From the NCBI RefSeq assembly GCF_000422765.1, contig NZ_AUGR01000002.1, forward strand, positions 248,001-312,000: a DNA stretch of 64,000 bases. The letters run 5' to 3'. This DNA comes from Neptunomonas japonica DSM 18939. Its GTDB lineage: Bacteria > Pseudomonadota > Gammaproteobacteria > Pseudomonadales > Balneatricaceae. The position numbers were made by a program, and so were the translations under genes. The notes under the pieces were generated by a model. The model searched no databases. It saw only the letters and a list, made by a program, of their open reading frames with translations, and was not told the DNA's origin. Shown piece by piece: positions 39,845 through 49,099 of this stretch; the first letter of the stretch is position 1, and the number at the start of each line of letters is the position of its first letter.

Positions 39845-40864
39845 CTATGTCATATTCTGCTTGATCAGCTGGTGCATCATATCGATATGAGCTTGGCTGT
39901 CATTTAGGCAGGGGATGTAATCGTAAGACTCGCCTCCGGCATTAATAAAATAGTCTCTATTCTCAACCTCGATCTCTTCAATTGTTTCTAGGCAATCTGA
40001 GGAAAAACCAGGGCAGATAATAGCGACTCGCTTCACGCCTTGCTCAGCAAACGATTTTAAAGTGACATCTGTATAGGGTTGCAGCCATGCAGCCTTACCG
40101 AAGCGTGATTGAAAACTGCTAATAACAAGTTCATTGTCTAACCCCAATGCCTCAACGACTAGGCGAGTGGTTTGTATACAAAAACAATAATAAGGATCAC
40201 CTTGTTCTAGATAGCGTTGTGGTGTGCCATGGTATGAGAATATCAAGCGTTCGGGCATGCCGAACTGCTCGATATAGTTTGTTATCGACAGGCTAATAGC
40301 GTTTACATATTCAGGCGTTTGGTGATAACCGTTAATAAAGCGGATAGAGGGGACCCAGCGATAGCTTTGCAGTTCTTTGGCAATGGCGTCAAAAGTAGAA
40401 CCTGTAGTCGCCGCACAGTATTGTGGGTACAGCGGTAGGACTGTGATATCACGGACATTTTGTTCAGTAAGTGACTTGAGTGCACTTTTAATAGATGGGT
40501 TCCCATAGCGCATACTAATCACCACTGGTAACTGCCCTTCACCATAGTGAGTATCTAGCTGTTGCTGGAGTGCCGTTCCTTGGCGTTTAGTGATGGCTAA
40601 TAAGGGAGATCCTTCGTCTGTCCAAACGGATGCATATAATTTAGCTGAGCTTTTGGAGCGAAAGGGTAAGATAAATAGGTGCAAAATTATTAGCCATAGC
40701 AAGCGAGGAATCTCAACCACTCGATGGTCACTTAAAAATTCTTTTAGGTAGCGCCGCAATGCTCTGGGTTCAGGTGCATCGGGTGTGCCGAGATTAACCA
40801 GTAATATTCCTTTTTTAGGCTTAGGGCTTTTATGCTCATACTCTGTCTGACCTTGAAAGCTCAT
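39845..40864 (-). CDS. hemH: ferrochelatase
   Basis: 339 aa. Inserts Fe(II) into protoporphyrin IX to make haem at the inner membrane face. The metal-site His is in LIFSYHGTPQRYLEQG and the Glu in SDCLETIEEIE; the start GILLVNLGTPDAPEP is standard. Third gene of the minus run glutathione peroxidase-kinase-hemH (66 bases after the kinase). Confidence 0.96.
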   Translation of the reverse strand: MSFQGQTEYEHKSPKPKKGILLVNLGTPDAPEPRALRRYLKEFLSDHRVVEIPRLLWLIILHLFILPFRSKSSAKLYASVWTDEGSPLLAITKRQGTALQQQLDTHYGEGQLPVVISMRYGNPSIKSALKSLTEQNVRDITVLPLYPQYCAATTGSTFDAIAKELQSYRWVPSIRFINGYHQTPEYVNAISLSITNYIEQFGMPERLIFSYHGTPQRYLEQGDPYYCFCIQTTRLVVEALGLDNELVISSFQSRFGKAAWLQPYTDVTLKSFAEQGVKRVAIICPGFSSDCLETIEEIEVENRDYFINAGGESYDYIPCLNDSQAHIDMMHQLIKQNMT

Positions 40865-40930
40865 GTAATTCTCTTCGCGAAGTTGGATAGTGACGATAAA
40901 ACATGAATAACTTCATGTTATCCATTTGTG

Positions 40931-42265
40931 TTAGCTTTTCAGATACTGCGTAAACAAAGCTTGCACGTTGACCGAGGCATTTAATCTTGTTGCCATCAAA
41001 TATAAACCGGCCATTTTTCGATGCAAAAAAAGCACATCCGGTGGCGGTGTATGCCAGGCATCAGGATCACTACTGACACTTAAACCGCGTGCTTGAATCC
41101 GCTTGGCCAGGTCTGATTGTCCAAATGCATAGTCGTTGTTATAACGCAGTGGCTCTGCTGCCATCATAAAGATATCTAATACCACTTCCCGGTTAGCTGC
41201 TTTCATACCGTTCTGGAAAAAACCTAAATTCTGTAACGCAGCATCTAACGCTTGTCTATCTTGAGTAACGGCTGCACTCATCGCATCTTGGTACTTATTG
41301 ACGAAGTCTGGATTAAAAGCTCTAACGGCTCCAAAATCTAATAATACCAGTTTATGAGTGTCGGTCTGGTAGAGGTAGTTCGCCAGATTTGGGTCGGTTT
41401 GCACGCATTTAAAGTCAAATAATTCTGCAAAAAATAGGCTAAATATCAACGACATAATATCCGTTCGTTTTTCAGCGGACATTGAGCGCAGAGTATCCAG
41501 TGAATCACCTGTCACATAGTCCATCGTTAATATTTCAGGGGTAGACAGGTCTGCATGAAAAGCCGGTAGAACTAAATCTGTATTGCGCTCAAAGGTTTGT
41601 AGATGCTGTCGATAAGCATCTAGATGAGCACCTTCCATCAGGTAATCGGCTTCTTGTTTTAATTGTTGGCGAGCTTCATCGAGTAACGGCTGTAGATCTA
41701 GTGATTTAGGAATAAGCCCCGTCATACGTAACAAGCTATAAACGTTATCAATATCGCTGTCGATGCTTTGACGTACACCTGGGTATTGCACCTTGATGGC
41801 CAAGTGGCGGCCTTGCGTACAGGTGGCTTCATGGACTTGACCTATAGAGGCGGCGGCAAGAGGTTTAAATGAAAAGCGACTAAAGCGCTCATTCCAATCT
41901 TCACCCCAATGTCGTTCCAGTACCATTACCAGTTGCGACATGGGCATAGTCACCGCATCTGAGCGTAACCGTTCCAGTATTGATGAAAGCTCATCAGGCA
42001 ATAAATTACCTGAATCCATAGACAGCAGTTGACCCATTTTCATGGCTGCACCGCGCATGCTTGATAGCTTGTCGGCTACCTGATGAAGGTTGCTCGGTGT
42101 TAGTAACAGGTCAGACATGACGGGCCTTTTGCCTTGAGCTAAATGCTTGCTACCTTCTAACACGACATTACTGGCAATACGTCCGGCTAATGAGCCCATG
42201 CGTGCTAAACGCGACATTCTCGATTGGGGTACCGGTGCACTTTTCCGGTCTCGCGGCTCACTCAT
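40931..42265 (-). CDS. UbiB/ADCK-like atypical kinase
   Basis: 444 aa, ABC1/UbiB family. The KxGQ helix motif is GAAMKMGQLLSMD, the ATP Lys is in AIKVQYPG, the catalytic block is QTDPNLANYL rather than the bacterial HADPHPGN, and the metal-binding motif is LLDFGAVR. This form is closer to mitochondrial COQ8/ADCK3 than to E. coli UbiB. The family supports ubiquinone synthesis as an ATPase or lipid kinase. The start overlaps the peroxidase gene by eight bases, so the two are coupled. Confidence 0.88.
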   Translation of the reverse strand: MSEPRDRKSAPVPQSRMSRLARMGSLAGRIASNVVLEGSKHLAQGKRPVMSDLLLTPSNLHQVADKLSSMRGAAMKMGQLLSMDSGNLLPDELSSILERLRSDAVTMPMSQLVMVLERHWGEDWNERFSRFSFKPLAAASIGQVHEATCTQGRHLAIKVQYPGVRQSIDSDIDNVYSLLRMTGLIPKSLDLQPLLDEARQQLKQEADYLMEGAHLDAYRQHLQTFERNTDLVLPAFHADLSTPEILTMDYVTGDSLDTLRSMSAEKRTDIMSLIFSLFFAELFDFKCVQTDPNLANYLYQTDTHKLVLLDFGAVRAFNPDFVNKYQDAMSAAVTQDRQALDAALQNLGFFQNGMKAANREVVLDIFMMAAEPLRYNNDYAFGQSDLAKRIQARGLSVSSDPDAWHTPPPDVLFLHRKMAGLYLMATRLNASVNVQALFTQYLKS

Positions 42266-42875
42266 AAGTTGCTACAGCGGGTAAATTTTTCTCTATCATA
42301 TTAATCACTACCGCATCATTCGGTTTGATATGGCTCTTAAAGCTGGCAAGTATTTTTCCATCAGAGCTGATCAAATATTTATGAAAGTTCCAGCCCGGAT
42401 ATTCTCCAGATATTTTTGCTAGTTGCTTAAAAAAAGGAGATAGGTTTTTACTTCCCTTTTTTACGTGTACTTTTTCGAACATGGGAAAATTGACACCATA
42501 GGTTAGCTGGCAAAAATCTTTTATCTGCTTTTCTGTGCCAGGTTCTTGGCCTGCAAAGTCATTAGAGGGAAACCCTAGCACCACAAACCCCTGCTCTTTG
42601 TAGCGCGTATAGAGCGATTCCAGACCATCGTATTGGGGTGTAAAGGCGCATTTGCTAGCGGTATTTACGACCATAATTAATGTGTTGGCATAGGTCTCAC
42701 ACAAATTTACCTGTTGCTCATTACCGAGTAATGAAAAGCTATAGTTAAGGGCGTGCATGGATGCATCTGAGCAACTGCTTCTTTTGAGGTTGGTCTCACT
42801 GTTAGCCGTGCTGTAGGGGGGTAGGGTTAACATGACAAGCAAGAGCACTGCTGCTAAAGGCAGAGAATATTTCAT
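42258..42875 (-). CDS. exported glutathione peroxidase-family protein
   Basis: 205 aa. The N-terminal hydrophobic signal (1-24) is unusual for the mostly cytosolic family, so it should be periplasmic. The peroxidatic Cys is C76 in NTASKCAFTP. The Gln motif is present as GFPSNDFAGQEPG, with Ser for the usual Cys, and the Trp motif is WNFHKYL. It reduces peroxides with thioredoxin-like or glutathione donors. The ATG at 42875 follows GGAGG by four bases; an earlier in-frame ATG at 42890 is less likely. Confidence 0.9.
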   Translation of the reverse strand: MKYSLPLAAVLLLVMLTLPPYSTANSETNLKRSSCSDASMHALNYSFSLLGNEQQVNLCETYANTLIMVVNTASKCAFTPQYDGLESLYTRYKEQGFVVLGFPSNDFAGQEPGTEKQIKDFCQLTYGVNFPMFEKVHVKKGSKNLSPFFKQLAKISGEYPGWNFHKYLISSDGKILASFKSHIKPNDAVVINMIEKNLPAVATYE

Positions 42876-43043
42876 GTAACCTCCGATCATGTTTGTAGAG
42901 CTTGGAATAGTTATACGCAGGTTATTGCAAATCAGATTAAAAAAGTTGTTTTTTACATACGTTCTTTAAGAAGAGAGCTTTATTCTGTGCCCAAGAGGTA
43001 TTTATATATTGAAGCTTAAAAGGAATAGGGTTGTTGCCTCTAC

Positions 43044-43877
43044 TTAGATGTCTAGTAAACGCCGGGTACTGCGAGGTGTTTCATGATAATGCTTTTTATA
43101 AGAGCGAGAGAAACTAGAGGCGTCTGAAAAACCCAGTTCGGCTGCCAATATTGTTAACGTTATCTTGCTGTTAGTCAGCAGAAAATGTGCACGTTGCATT
43201 CGTCTGTTCATCAGGTACTGCTGTGGTGTCATACCAAACTGACTCTGACAGAGACAGTAAAAGTGACTCTCGCTTACATAAAGCGCATTCGCCAACTCTA
43301 AATTACTCGGAGGGTTAGAAAGCCGTTGGTCAATAAAGTCGTTGAGTCGTGCTGTGTTGAGTCGGTTGTGAGTTATGGGTTGAGCTAAATTAGGGGAGTA
43401 CATTTGGCATAGCTGAGTCATGAACAGGGAGACTAGCTGACAGTTTAATTGTGGGTTTATTTGATCTTTTCCGCTTAGTAGTTGTTTTGCGGCAAAGTCT
43501 AGCAATGGCAATATCTCAGGGTTTAATGAGACAAACTCAGGCTGCTGAAACAAGGTGTCTTTGAACGAAATATTACAGGCTTGTTCTAGTGCTTGGATGT
43601 ATGGATCAGACGGCGCCAAGTCGATTACCAGTAATTCACAATCATCATTTAAACCGCTGAACAGGTGAGCCGTACTCTCGGGAATGATTGCCACAATTCC
43701 GTTCGAAAGTTGGCCTGCTTCTTTGTGAAACTCACATTCCATTTGGCCACGCCAACCAAATAGTAATTGAGAATACCCATGACAATGCTCACCGCTTTGA
43801 CGTGCAATTAAATTGCGGCGTGCCTTGCTAGTTATCACAGCGGGCGGTCCGAAAAAAAAGTTCTTGGGACAATTCAA
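43044..43877 (-). CDS. AraC-family transcriptional regulator
   Basis: About 277 aa. An N-terminal cupin-like AraC ligand domain (with QSGEHCHGYSQLLFGWRGQ) is followed by a C-terminal double helix-turn-helix (about 180-277, with LTILAAELGFSDASSFSRSY). The start is uncertain: the frame opens with TTG at 43877 and a GTG lies 13 codons later; neither has a clear ribosome site. Divergent from the ornithine cyclodeaminase-like gene, its likely target. Confidence 0.85.
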   Translation of the reverse strand: MNCPKNFFFGPPAVITSKARRNLIARQSGEHCHGYSQLLFGWRGQMECEFHKEAGQLSNGIVAIIPESTAHLFSGLNDDCELLVIDLAPSDPYIQALEQACNISFKDTLFQQPEFVSLNPEILPLLDFAAKQLLSGKDQINPQLNCQLVSLFMTQLCQMYSPNLAQPITHNRLNTARLNDFIDQRLSNPPSNLELANALYVSESHFYCLCQSQFGMTPQQYLMNRRMQRAHFLLTNSKITLTILAAELGFSDASSFSRSYKKHYHETPRSTRRLLDI

Positions 43878-43969
43878 GAGTTTGGGTCAAAAGCATCATA
43901 GTTTGAGTCAATTATATCAATTTGCTAATTGTTATCATTGGTTTAAGACTAACAATAAGAGATTCCCTC

Positions 43970-44923
43970 ATGCAACTTAACGCAACTCAAATTCAAAATG
44001 CACTTCCCTGGGATGCACTAATCATCGCGTTGAATGATATTTTCGTTCGCGAAGTTTGCTCGCCGGTTCGTCATCATCATACGATCAATGTACCTCAGGA
44101 GCCGGATGCAACTTTACTGCTGATGCCTGCATGGCTAGAAGGGGAATTTCTAGGCGTTAAGCAGGTTAATGTGTTCCCTGGCAATAATGCTCGCAATATC
44201 CCAGGTCTTAGTAGTCATTATATGCTGAGTTGCGGAAAAACTGGACAGCCTTTGGCACAGTTGGATGGCAATGAGCTGACTGCACGTAGAACGGCCGCCG
44301 CTTCAGCATTGGCTTCGAAACTTCTCTCACGTGAAGATGCGAGTGAGATGCTGATGGTTGGAAGTGGCCGAATGAGCCGCCGATTGATTCCAGCGCATAT
44401 GAGTGTTCGCCCAATTAAAACCGTTCGGGTGTGGGATCGCAATCAGGATGCAGCGCAAGCGCTGGTTACAGAGCTGCAGGCGGAAGATATCAATGCCGAA
44501 GTCTGTGCTAAAGACCAGCTAGAAGAGGCGGTTAGAAAATCTGACATTATTAGTTGCGCCACGATGGCAACTACGCCTTTGATTTTGGGGGACTGGTTAA
44601 AGCCGGGAGCGCATCTTGATCTGGTGGGAAGCTTCACACCCACAATGCGAGAAACTGATAATACTGCGATGCAGCGTAGTGCGGTATTTGTGGATACCCG
44701 AGCCGGCGCGTTAAGTGAAACCGGCGATCTAATTATCCCTATCCAGGAAGGCGCAATTACTGAAAATAACGTTATTGCTGAGTTTTCAGAACTATGCAGC
44801 GGCCAGCATCTTGGTAGACCAGGCTTAGACGATGCTAACAACGCTGTGACGATTTTTAAATCTGTGGGTGATTCAAGGGAAGATCTTGCAGCAGCCATTC
44901 TTGCTTACCAGCGACTAGTTTAG
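43970..44923 (+). CDS. ornithine cyclodeaminase/mu-crystallin family reductase
   Basis: 317 aa, OCD/mu-crystallin Rossmann protein with LMVGSGRMSRRLIPAHM as nucleotide motif. Members are ornithine or lysine cyclodeaminases, or reductases of cyclic imines such as pyrroline-2-carboxylate. The next gene is a DadA-like FAD amine oxidase, so a role in D-amino acid, lysine or proline-derivative catabolism is favoured. The ATG at 43970 begins the conserved part. Confidence 0.85.
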   Translation: MQLNATQIQNALPWDALIIALNDIFVREVCSPVRHHHTINVPQEPDATLLLMPAWLEGEFLGVKQVNVFPGNNARNIPGLSSHYMLSCGKTGQPLAQLDGNELTARRTAAASALASKLLSREDASEMLMVGSGRMSRRLIPAHMSVRPIKTVRVWDRNQDAAQALVTELQAEDINAEVCAKDQLEEAVRKSDIISCATMATTPLILGDWLKPGAHLDLVGSFTPTMRETDNTAMQRSAVFVDTRAGALSETGDLIIPIQEGAITENNVIAEFSELCSGQHLGRPGLDDANNAVTIFKSVGDSREDLAAAILAYQRLV

Positions 44924-44945
44924 GTTTCTCGTGACCTAACTTTGG

Positions 44946-44972
44946 GCCTTACTTTCGGTAAGGCTCCTTTTT
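44946..44972 (+). terminator. terminator after OCD-family gene
   Basis: A perfect 7-bp stem (44946-44952 with 44958-44964), 5-base loop, then TCCTTTTTA. It lies 22 bases after the stop. Confidence 0.75.
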
Positions 44973-45021
44973 ACTCTTTATAATAAAATAATAGAGGCGC
45001 ATGACGTCTTATGGAGTTTTT

Positions 45022-46299
45022 ATGCAACAAAGTGGTTTTAGCACTGCAACAGATTATTCATCTAAAACTGTCGTGGTTGTTGGAGCCGGAGTTGTTGGTC
45101 TGTGTACTGCGCTTGAGGCGCAGCGAAAAGGCTACCAAGTAACACTTATTGATAGAGATGAAGCAGGGATGGGGGCTTCGTTTGGTAATGCCGGATATTT
45201 GGCTACTGAGTTGATTGACCCTTTGTCTACACCAAAAACACTCCTTTCTAGTTTCGCTATGTGGCTTAATTCTCACGGGCCTTTGTCTTTACCGCTAGGT
45301 TATTTGCACCGCATCCTGCCTTGGCTAGTGCGTTTTATTTGCGCCGCCGCTCCCAAGACTACTAAAAAAAGTCGTTTAGCACTTGAGCAGTTAAACCGGG
45401 CTTCGGTGCCGGCTTGGCGGCGCTGCTTGGAAGATATCGGCGCACAAGAACAGTTGGTTCAATCAGGTTATCTGTTGGTTTGGGAGTCAGCAGATAAGCT
45501 GGAAGATGCCAAGCAACATGCCGCCTATATGCAAGAGAACGGCATTAAAACGGAGTTAGTGCAGGGAGAGCGCCTCGCGCAACTGGAGCCTGAATTGGCT
45601 GAGAACCTTAGCCATGCACTGTTTTTTCCTGAAGCCTGTCGTGTTAAAGAGCCTTACGAGCTCTGTAAAATTCTTTTATCTGCTTTTTTAGCGCGTAAAG
45701 GGGCATTTTTACAGCAAGGTGTTACTTTCTTACAGCCTGAAGACAAAGGCGTATTGGTGCAAACTGAGGCGAGCTCATTGAAGTTCGATCACGCTATTAT
45801 TTGCGCAGGAGCTTGGAGTAAACAGCTGTTGAAGAGTGTTGGTCTAGACGTGCCGCTGGAAGCAGAGAGGGGATACCATCTATCCATTGATGCGGAGCAT
45901 ATTAAGCTTAATCATCCAATAGGGTCTGCAGAACGTCGTTTTGTTATGAGCCCGCTGGATTCAGGCTTACGCGTGGTGGGCATAACCGAGTTAGGTGGCC
46001 TGAAGTTAACGCCTTTTAAGCAGCGCTTTGATTCGCTCCAACATCATAGTGGTAAGTTATTACCGCGACTGAATAATTCAACATTAGAGGTCAGTAAGTG
46101 GATGGGGCATCGTCCCACATTGCCTGATTCGCTTCCCGTGATTGATAGGCACCCCGAGCACTCTCAGTTACTATTTGCCTTTGGAAATCAACATTTGGGG
46201 CTGACACAAGCGGCAATCAGTGCCGAGCTGGTAGTCGGGTTAATGACGGGGGATTTGCCTACCATTAACTATGAGCCATTTCGCGTGGATAGATTCTAG
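45022..46299 (+). CDS. DadA-like FAD-dependent amine/D-amino acid dehydrogenase
   Basis: 425 aa from the ATG at 45022, which follows GGAG by five bases; an ATG at 45001 would add seven residues. The Rossmann FAD motif is VVVVGAGVVGLCTA, then a DAO domain up to the C-terminal substrate/FAD region (FGNQHLGLTQAA). Oxidises a D-amino acid or a cyclic imino acid at the membrane. A terminator separates it from the OCD-family gene, but direction and context suggest one pathway. The substrate is not known. Confidence 0.86.
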   Translation: MQQSGFSTATDYSSKTVVVVGAGVVGLCTALEAQRKGYQVTLIDRDEAGMGASFGNAGYLATELIDPLSTPKTLLSSFAMWLNSHGPLSLPLGYLHRILPWLVRFICAAAPKTTKKSRLALEQLNRASVPAWRRCLEDIGAQEQLVQSGYLLVWESADKLEDAKQHAAYMQENGIKTELVQGERLAQLEPELAENLSHALFFPEACRVKEPYELCKILLSAFLARKGAFLQQGVTFLQPEDKGVLVQTEASSLKFDHAIICAGAWSKQLLKSVGLDVPLEAERGYHLSIDAEHIKLNHPIGSAERRFVMSPLDSGLRVVGITELGGLKLTPFKQRFDSLQHHSGKLLPRLNNSTLEVSKWMGHRPTLPDSLPVIDRHPEHSQLLFAFGNQHLGLTQAAISAELVVGLMTGDLPTINYEPFRVDRF

Positions 46300-46350
46300 A
46301 CAAACGCAGAGAATCGCAGTGAAATCATGTAGTAAATATAAGGAAGACTA

Positions 46351-46536
46351 ATGGCAATTGTTTTGCATAACTACAACATTGTACGTGTGATTGATGACGG
46401 TAAAATTGTCAATTGTACAGTGATTAAAATGTGTCTTAACTATGCATTAATCAAATACAAAGGGTCTAAGTATAAAGTTCCCTATGGCTTGATTGATAAG
46501 GTTATTGGTCATGAGCTTTTACTACACGCAGAGTAG
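46351..46536 (+). CDS. small hypothetical protein
   Basis: 61 aa, not recognised. AAGGA lies six bases before the ATG, and the gene follows the DadA-like gene by 51 bases in the same direction. The sequence is rich in Ile, Val, Tyr and Lys and looks like a small beta-rich, SH3- or KOW-like fold (NIVRVIDDGKIVNCTVIKM). No signal or membrane segment. Confidence 0.5.
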   Translation: MAIVLHNYNIVRVIDDGKIVNCTVIKMCLNYALIKYKGSKYKVPYGLIDKVIGHELLLHAE

Positions 46537-46661
46537 AGGGCTCTTTGCTCAGTTTGTTAGTACGTTCAATCACGCGTGGGTATCTTTAGCGGTCATGATG
46601 AGAAGTACTCAACCTGATATCTAGATATACCTGTTGTTAATAATCGACATCTAATTGAAAA

Positions 46662-46675
46662 TGTAAGCGCTTGCA
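46662..46675. promoter_or_regulatory. LacI-type operator upstream of FMN dehydrogenase
   Basis: TGTAAGCGCTTGCA, a 14-bp palindrome with one mismatch, is the LacI/GalR consensus type. It lies 113 bases before the FMN dehydrogenase start and matches the perfect site at 49060-49079. Confidence 0.6.
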
Positions 46676-46787
46676 AGAAAGTGTTAACTTATGTTCTCCT
46701 GTTTGTTATGGGCTGAGTGTTGTGTTCGATTCTTGAACAAAATAACGGTTCTGCAAACAGTCAAACTACACTCTTAGGGAGCATAAG

Positions 46788-47933
46788 ATGCCAGAATCCT
46801 TGTTACACCGGGCGGCCTGTATTGAAGACATGAAAACCTTGACGCGTAGGCGCATTCCCCGGTTTGCTTTTGAGTATCTGGCAGGGGGCTGTAATGCAGA
46901 AAATACGCTGAGGCAAAACCGTCAGGCTTTGGATCAGGTGTATCTACAACCCAGTTACTTATCAACATCTGCAGGGGCTGATCTGAGTACAGAGGTTTTT
47001 GGTCAGCAGTACGCTGCGCCTTTTGGCGTGGCGCCTCTGGGTTTGAGTGGGCTGATTTGGCCGAAGGCATCGGAGTTCCAAGCGTGCGCCGCGCGTGAGG
47101 CAAATATTCCTTATATCCTCAGCACTCTGGCGAGTACTTCGATAGAGCGAGCTGCTGAGTGTTCGGGAGATAATTTTTGGTTTCAGCTTTATCCACCTTC
47201 AGACTTAGGAATTCGGTCTGACCTTATGCGTCGTGCTGAAGCCGCTGGGTGTCGTCATCTGGTGGTGACTATCGATGTGCCGGCAGCAGGAAGGCGCCCA
47301 CGTGATATTCGTAATGGTCTTGCTGTGCCGCCTAAAATTAGTGTGGACAGTATTACCCAGACAATGCTGCGCCCTTCTTGGGCGATGGCAACGGCCTTAC
47401 AGGGAATGCCGCAATTCGCATCGATGATGCCTTATATGAAAAACATGTCAAACCTGCGTGATATCGCCAATTATATCCGTACAACCCTGAAGGATGTTGT
47501 GGATTTTCCGATGTTGCAGCAGATCCGCCATGCTTGGGCGGGAAAGTTGATTGTTAAAGGAGTCTTGAGTGTTGCTGATGCTGAGCTAGCACTGGCAGCA
47601 GGTGCTGATGGCCTCATTGTATCTAATCATGGTGGCAGACAACTTGATGCCGCGTACCCTTCTGTTTCAGCGCTGAAAGAAATTGTTGCTGCGGTTGGTG
47701 ACCGTACGGTGGTGATGGTTGATAGCGGAGTAGAGTCCGGCCCTGATATTGCGCGCTTTTTGGCTCAAGGGGCGCAGATGGTGTTTGCCGGTCGGGCCTT
47801 TATGTATGGCGTGGGTGCTTTTGGTGAGCTAGGGGCTGCGCATACTATTGATTTGTTGCGTAATGAGCTGCTCCAGGTAATGGAGCAGCTACGATGTCCG
47901 ACACCACATCAGTTGCCTCAGTATCTGCTCTGA
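46788..47933 (+). CDS. FMN-dependent 2-hydroxyacid dehydrogenase, likely sulfolactate dehydrogenase (SlcD-like)
   Basis: 381 aa, lactate/glycolate oxidase family. Active-site residues fit K257 (LIVKGV), H281 and R284 (SNHGGRQLDAAY); the N-terminal RRIPRFAFEYLAGG is typical. It oxidises an L-2-hydroxyacid and passes electrons to the membrane or to oxygen. It adjoins DHPS-type genes through a shared LacI operator, so 3-sulfolactate to sulfopyruvate is the favoured reaction (inference). Plain L-lactate dehydrogenase is the alternative. Confidence 0.82.
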   Translation: MPESLLHRAACIEDMKTLTRRRIPRFAFEYLAGGCNAENTLRQNRQALDQVYLQPSYLSTSAGADLSTEVFGQQYAAPFGVAPLGLSGLIWPKASEFQACAAREANIPYILSTLASTSIERAAECSGDNFWFQLYPPSDLGIRSDLMRRAEAAGCRHLVVTIDVPAAGRRPRDIRNGLAVPPKISVDSITQTMLRPSWAMATALQGMPQFASMMPYMKNMSNLRDIANYIRTTLKDVVDFPMLQQIRHAWAGKLIVKGVLSVADAELALAAGADGLIVSNHGGRQLDAAYPSVSALKEIVAAVGDRTVVMVDSGVESGPDIARFLAQGAQMVFAGRAFMYGVGAFGELGAAHTIDLLRNELLQVMEQLRCPTPHQLPQYLL

Positions 47934-47939
47934 CTTTTG

Positions 47940-48962
47940 CTACATAGAGTGGGTCATGTCGGTGGTTTCTCGCACTTTCAAGTCTGCCGGTAATTGAACC
48001 CGGGTAATGTCACGGTTGCCGGTTTGGATGCAGTTTAATAAGTAGGTTGCGGCAAGTGTGCCCATACGACGCGCCGGTACATCGATGGTCGTCAGGCTAG
48101 GGGATAATGCGGCGGTTATCTCAAGGTTATCAAAACCTGTGACAGCAAGTGTTTTAGGCACTGGAATATCCAGTTGTCGCAAAGCAGATAGTGCGCCCAA
48201 TGCGAGTATATCGTTACCGCAGATTACCGCGCTGAAAGGGTGGCCGGCGACGATGAGCTCTGTGAGTGCAAGGCTGGACTGCTCCGCACTATAGCGGCAT
48301 TCGCGAACTAGTTCAGGTTTAAGTTCTAGGCCTTTTTCTTGGAGGTATTGCCTAACACCTTCGATGCGCTCTCTGGCTCGATCATTGTCGATCTGGATAC
48401 CAGATATGACGGCAATATCTTTGTGCCCCATATTAACAAGGTGCTCAGCAATCTTGCGCCCAGCGGCGGCATTATCAAAGCCGATACAACTATGTATGGA
48501 CTGGCTGTTGTAGGTCCACAGGTTGACCACAGGAACTTGGTGGCGATCGAGCATTTCGTATACTTCGGGATGGTGTTCTTCACCAATCAGTACCATGCCG
48601 TCAATACCCCGGGTGATAAGGCTTCGCACCTCTCGGAGTTCTTCATCAAGGGAGTAATTGCTGCTAGCTAAAAGTAACGTAAAGTTAGCTTCTGATAAGC
48701 CCCGTTGCAGGTAGTGTATACCGTTAGCAAAGATGCCATTGTCGATGGTAGGTATGACTGCGCCTATCGTGTGAGAGCGGCGCGAGGCGAGTGCTCGTGC
48801 TGCACCATGGGGTGCATATCCGAGGCGGTTTATAACCTCATTGACCTTATCACGTAATTTTTCTTTTACTTGCGCGGGTTGGTTTATACAGCGAGAAACC
48901 GTTGCCGTTGAAACCCCGGCAGCCGTTGCAACGTCTTGTAATGTTGGTTTTGAATTACGCAT
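47940..48962 (-). CDS. LacI-family transcriptional regulator
   Basis: 340 aa. The N-terminal LacI helix-turn-helix (TLQDVATAAGVSTATVSRCI, about 6-25) has the hinge helix at about 50-60 (PHGAARALASRR), followed by a periplasmic-binding-like sensor domain. It is divergent from the TRAP system 2 operon, and the perfect palindrome at 49060-49079 lies in the shared spacer, so it should repress the DHPS-type genes and perhaps itself. The inducer may be a C3 sulfonate or a derivative. Confidence 0.9.
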   Translation of the reverse strand: MRNSKPTLQDVATAAGVSTATVSRCINQPAQVKEKLRDKVNEVINRLGYAPHGAARALASRRSHTIGAVIPTIDNGIFANGIHYLQRGLSEANFTLLLASSNYSLDEELREVRSLITRGIDGMVLIGEEHHPEVYEMLDRHQVPVVNLWTYNSQSIHSCIGFDNAAAGRKIAEHLVNMGHKDIAVISGIQIDNDRARERIEGVRQYLQEKGLELKPELVRECRYSAEQSSLALTELIVAGHPFSAVICGNDILALGALSALRQLDIPVPKTLAVTGFDNLEITAALSPSLTTIDVPARRMGTLAATYLLNCIQTGNRDITRVQLPADLKVRETTDMTHSM

Positions 48963-49033
48963 ATATCTCCCTTTTCACAGTCTGCATGATAACAACAATT
49001 CATACAAACCCAGATAGTTATTTGCAATCAGGG

Positions 49034-49061
49034 TTGACAGTGCAATCATTTAAAGTTTAAT
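49034..49061 (+). promoter_or_regulatory. promoter of TRAP system 2 operon
   Basis: A perfect TTGACA (49034-49039), 16-base spacer and TTTAAT (49056-49061). The LacI operator overlaps the -10 end and the expected start, so repression by blockage is expected. Confidence 0.65.
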
Positions 49062-49079
49062 TTGTAAGCGCTTACAAAT
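49060..49079. promoter_or_regulatory. 20-bp perfect LacI-type operator
   Basis: ATTTGTAAGCGCTTACAAAT is fully palindromic and carries the GTAAGCGCTTAC core of LacI/GalR sites. It sits between the divergent LacI gene and the TRAP operon, at the promoter. Confidence 0.8.
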
Positions 49080-49099
49080 ATTGTCTTCGGAGTATTCCA

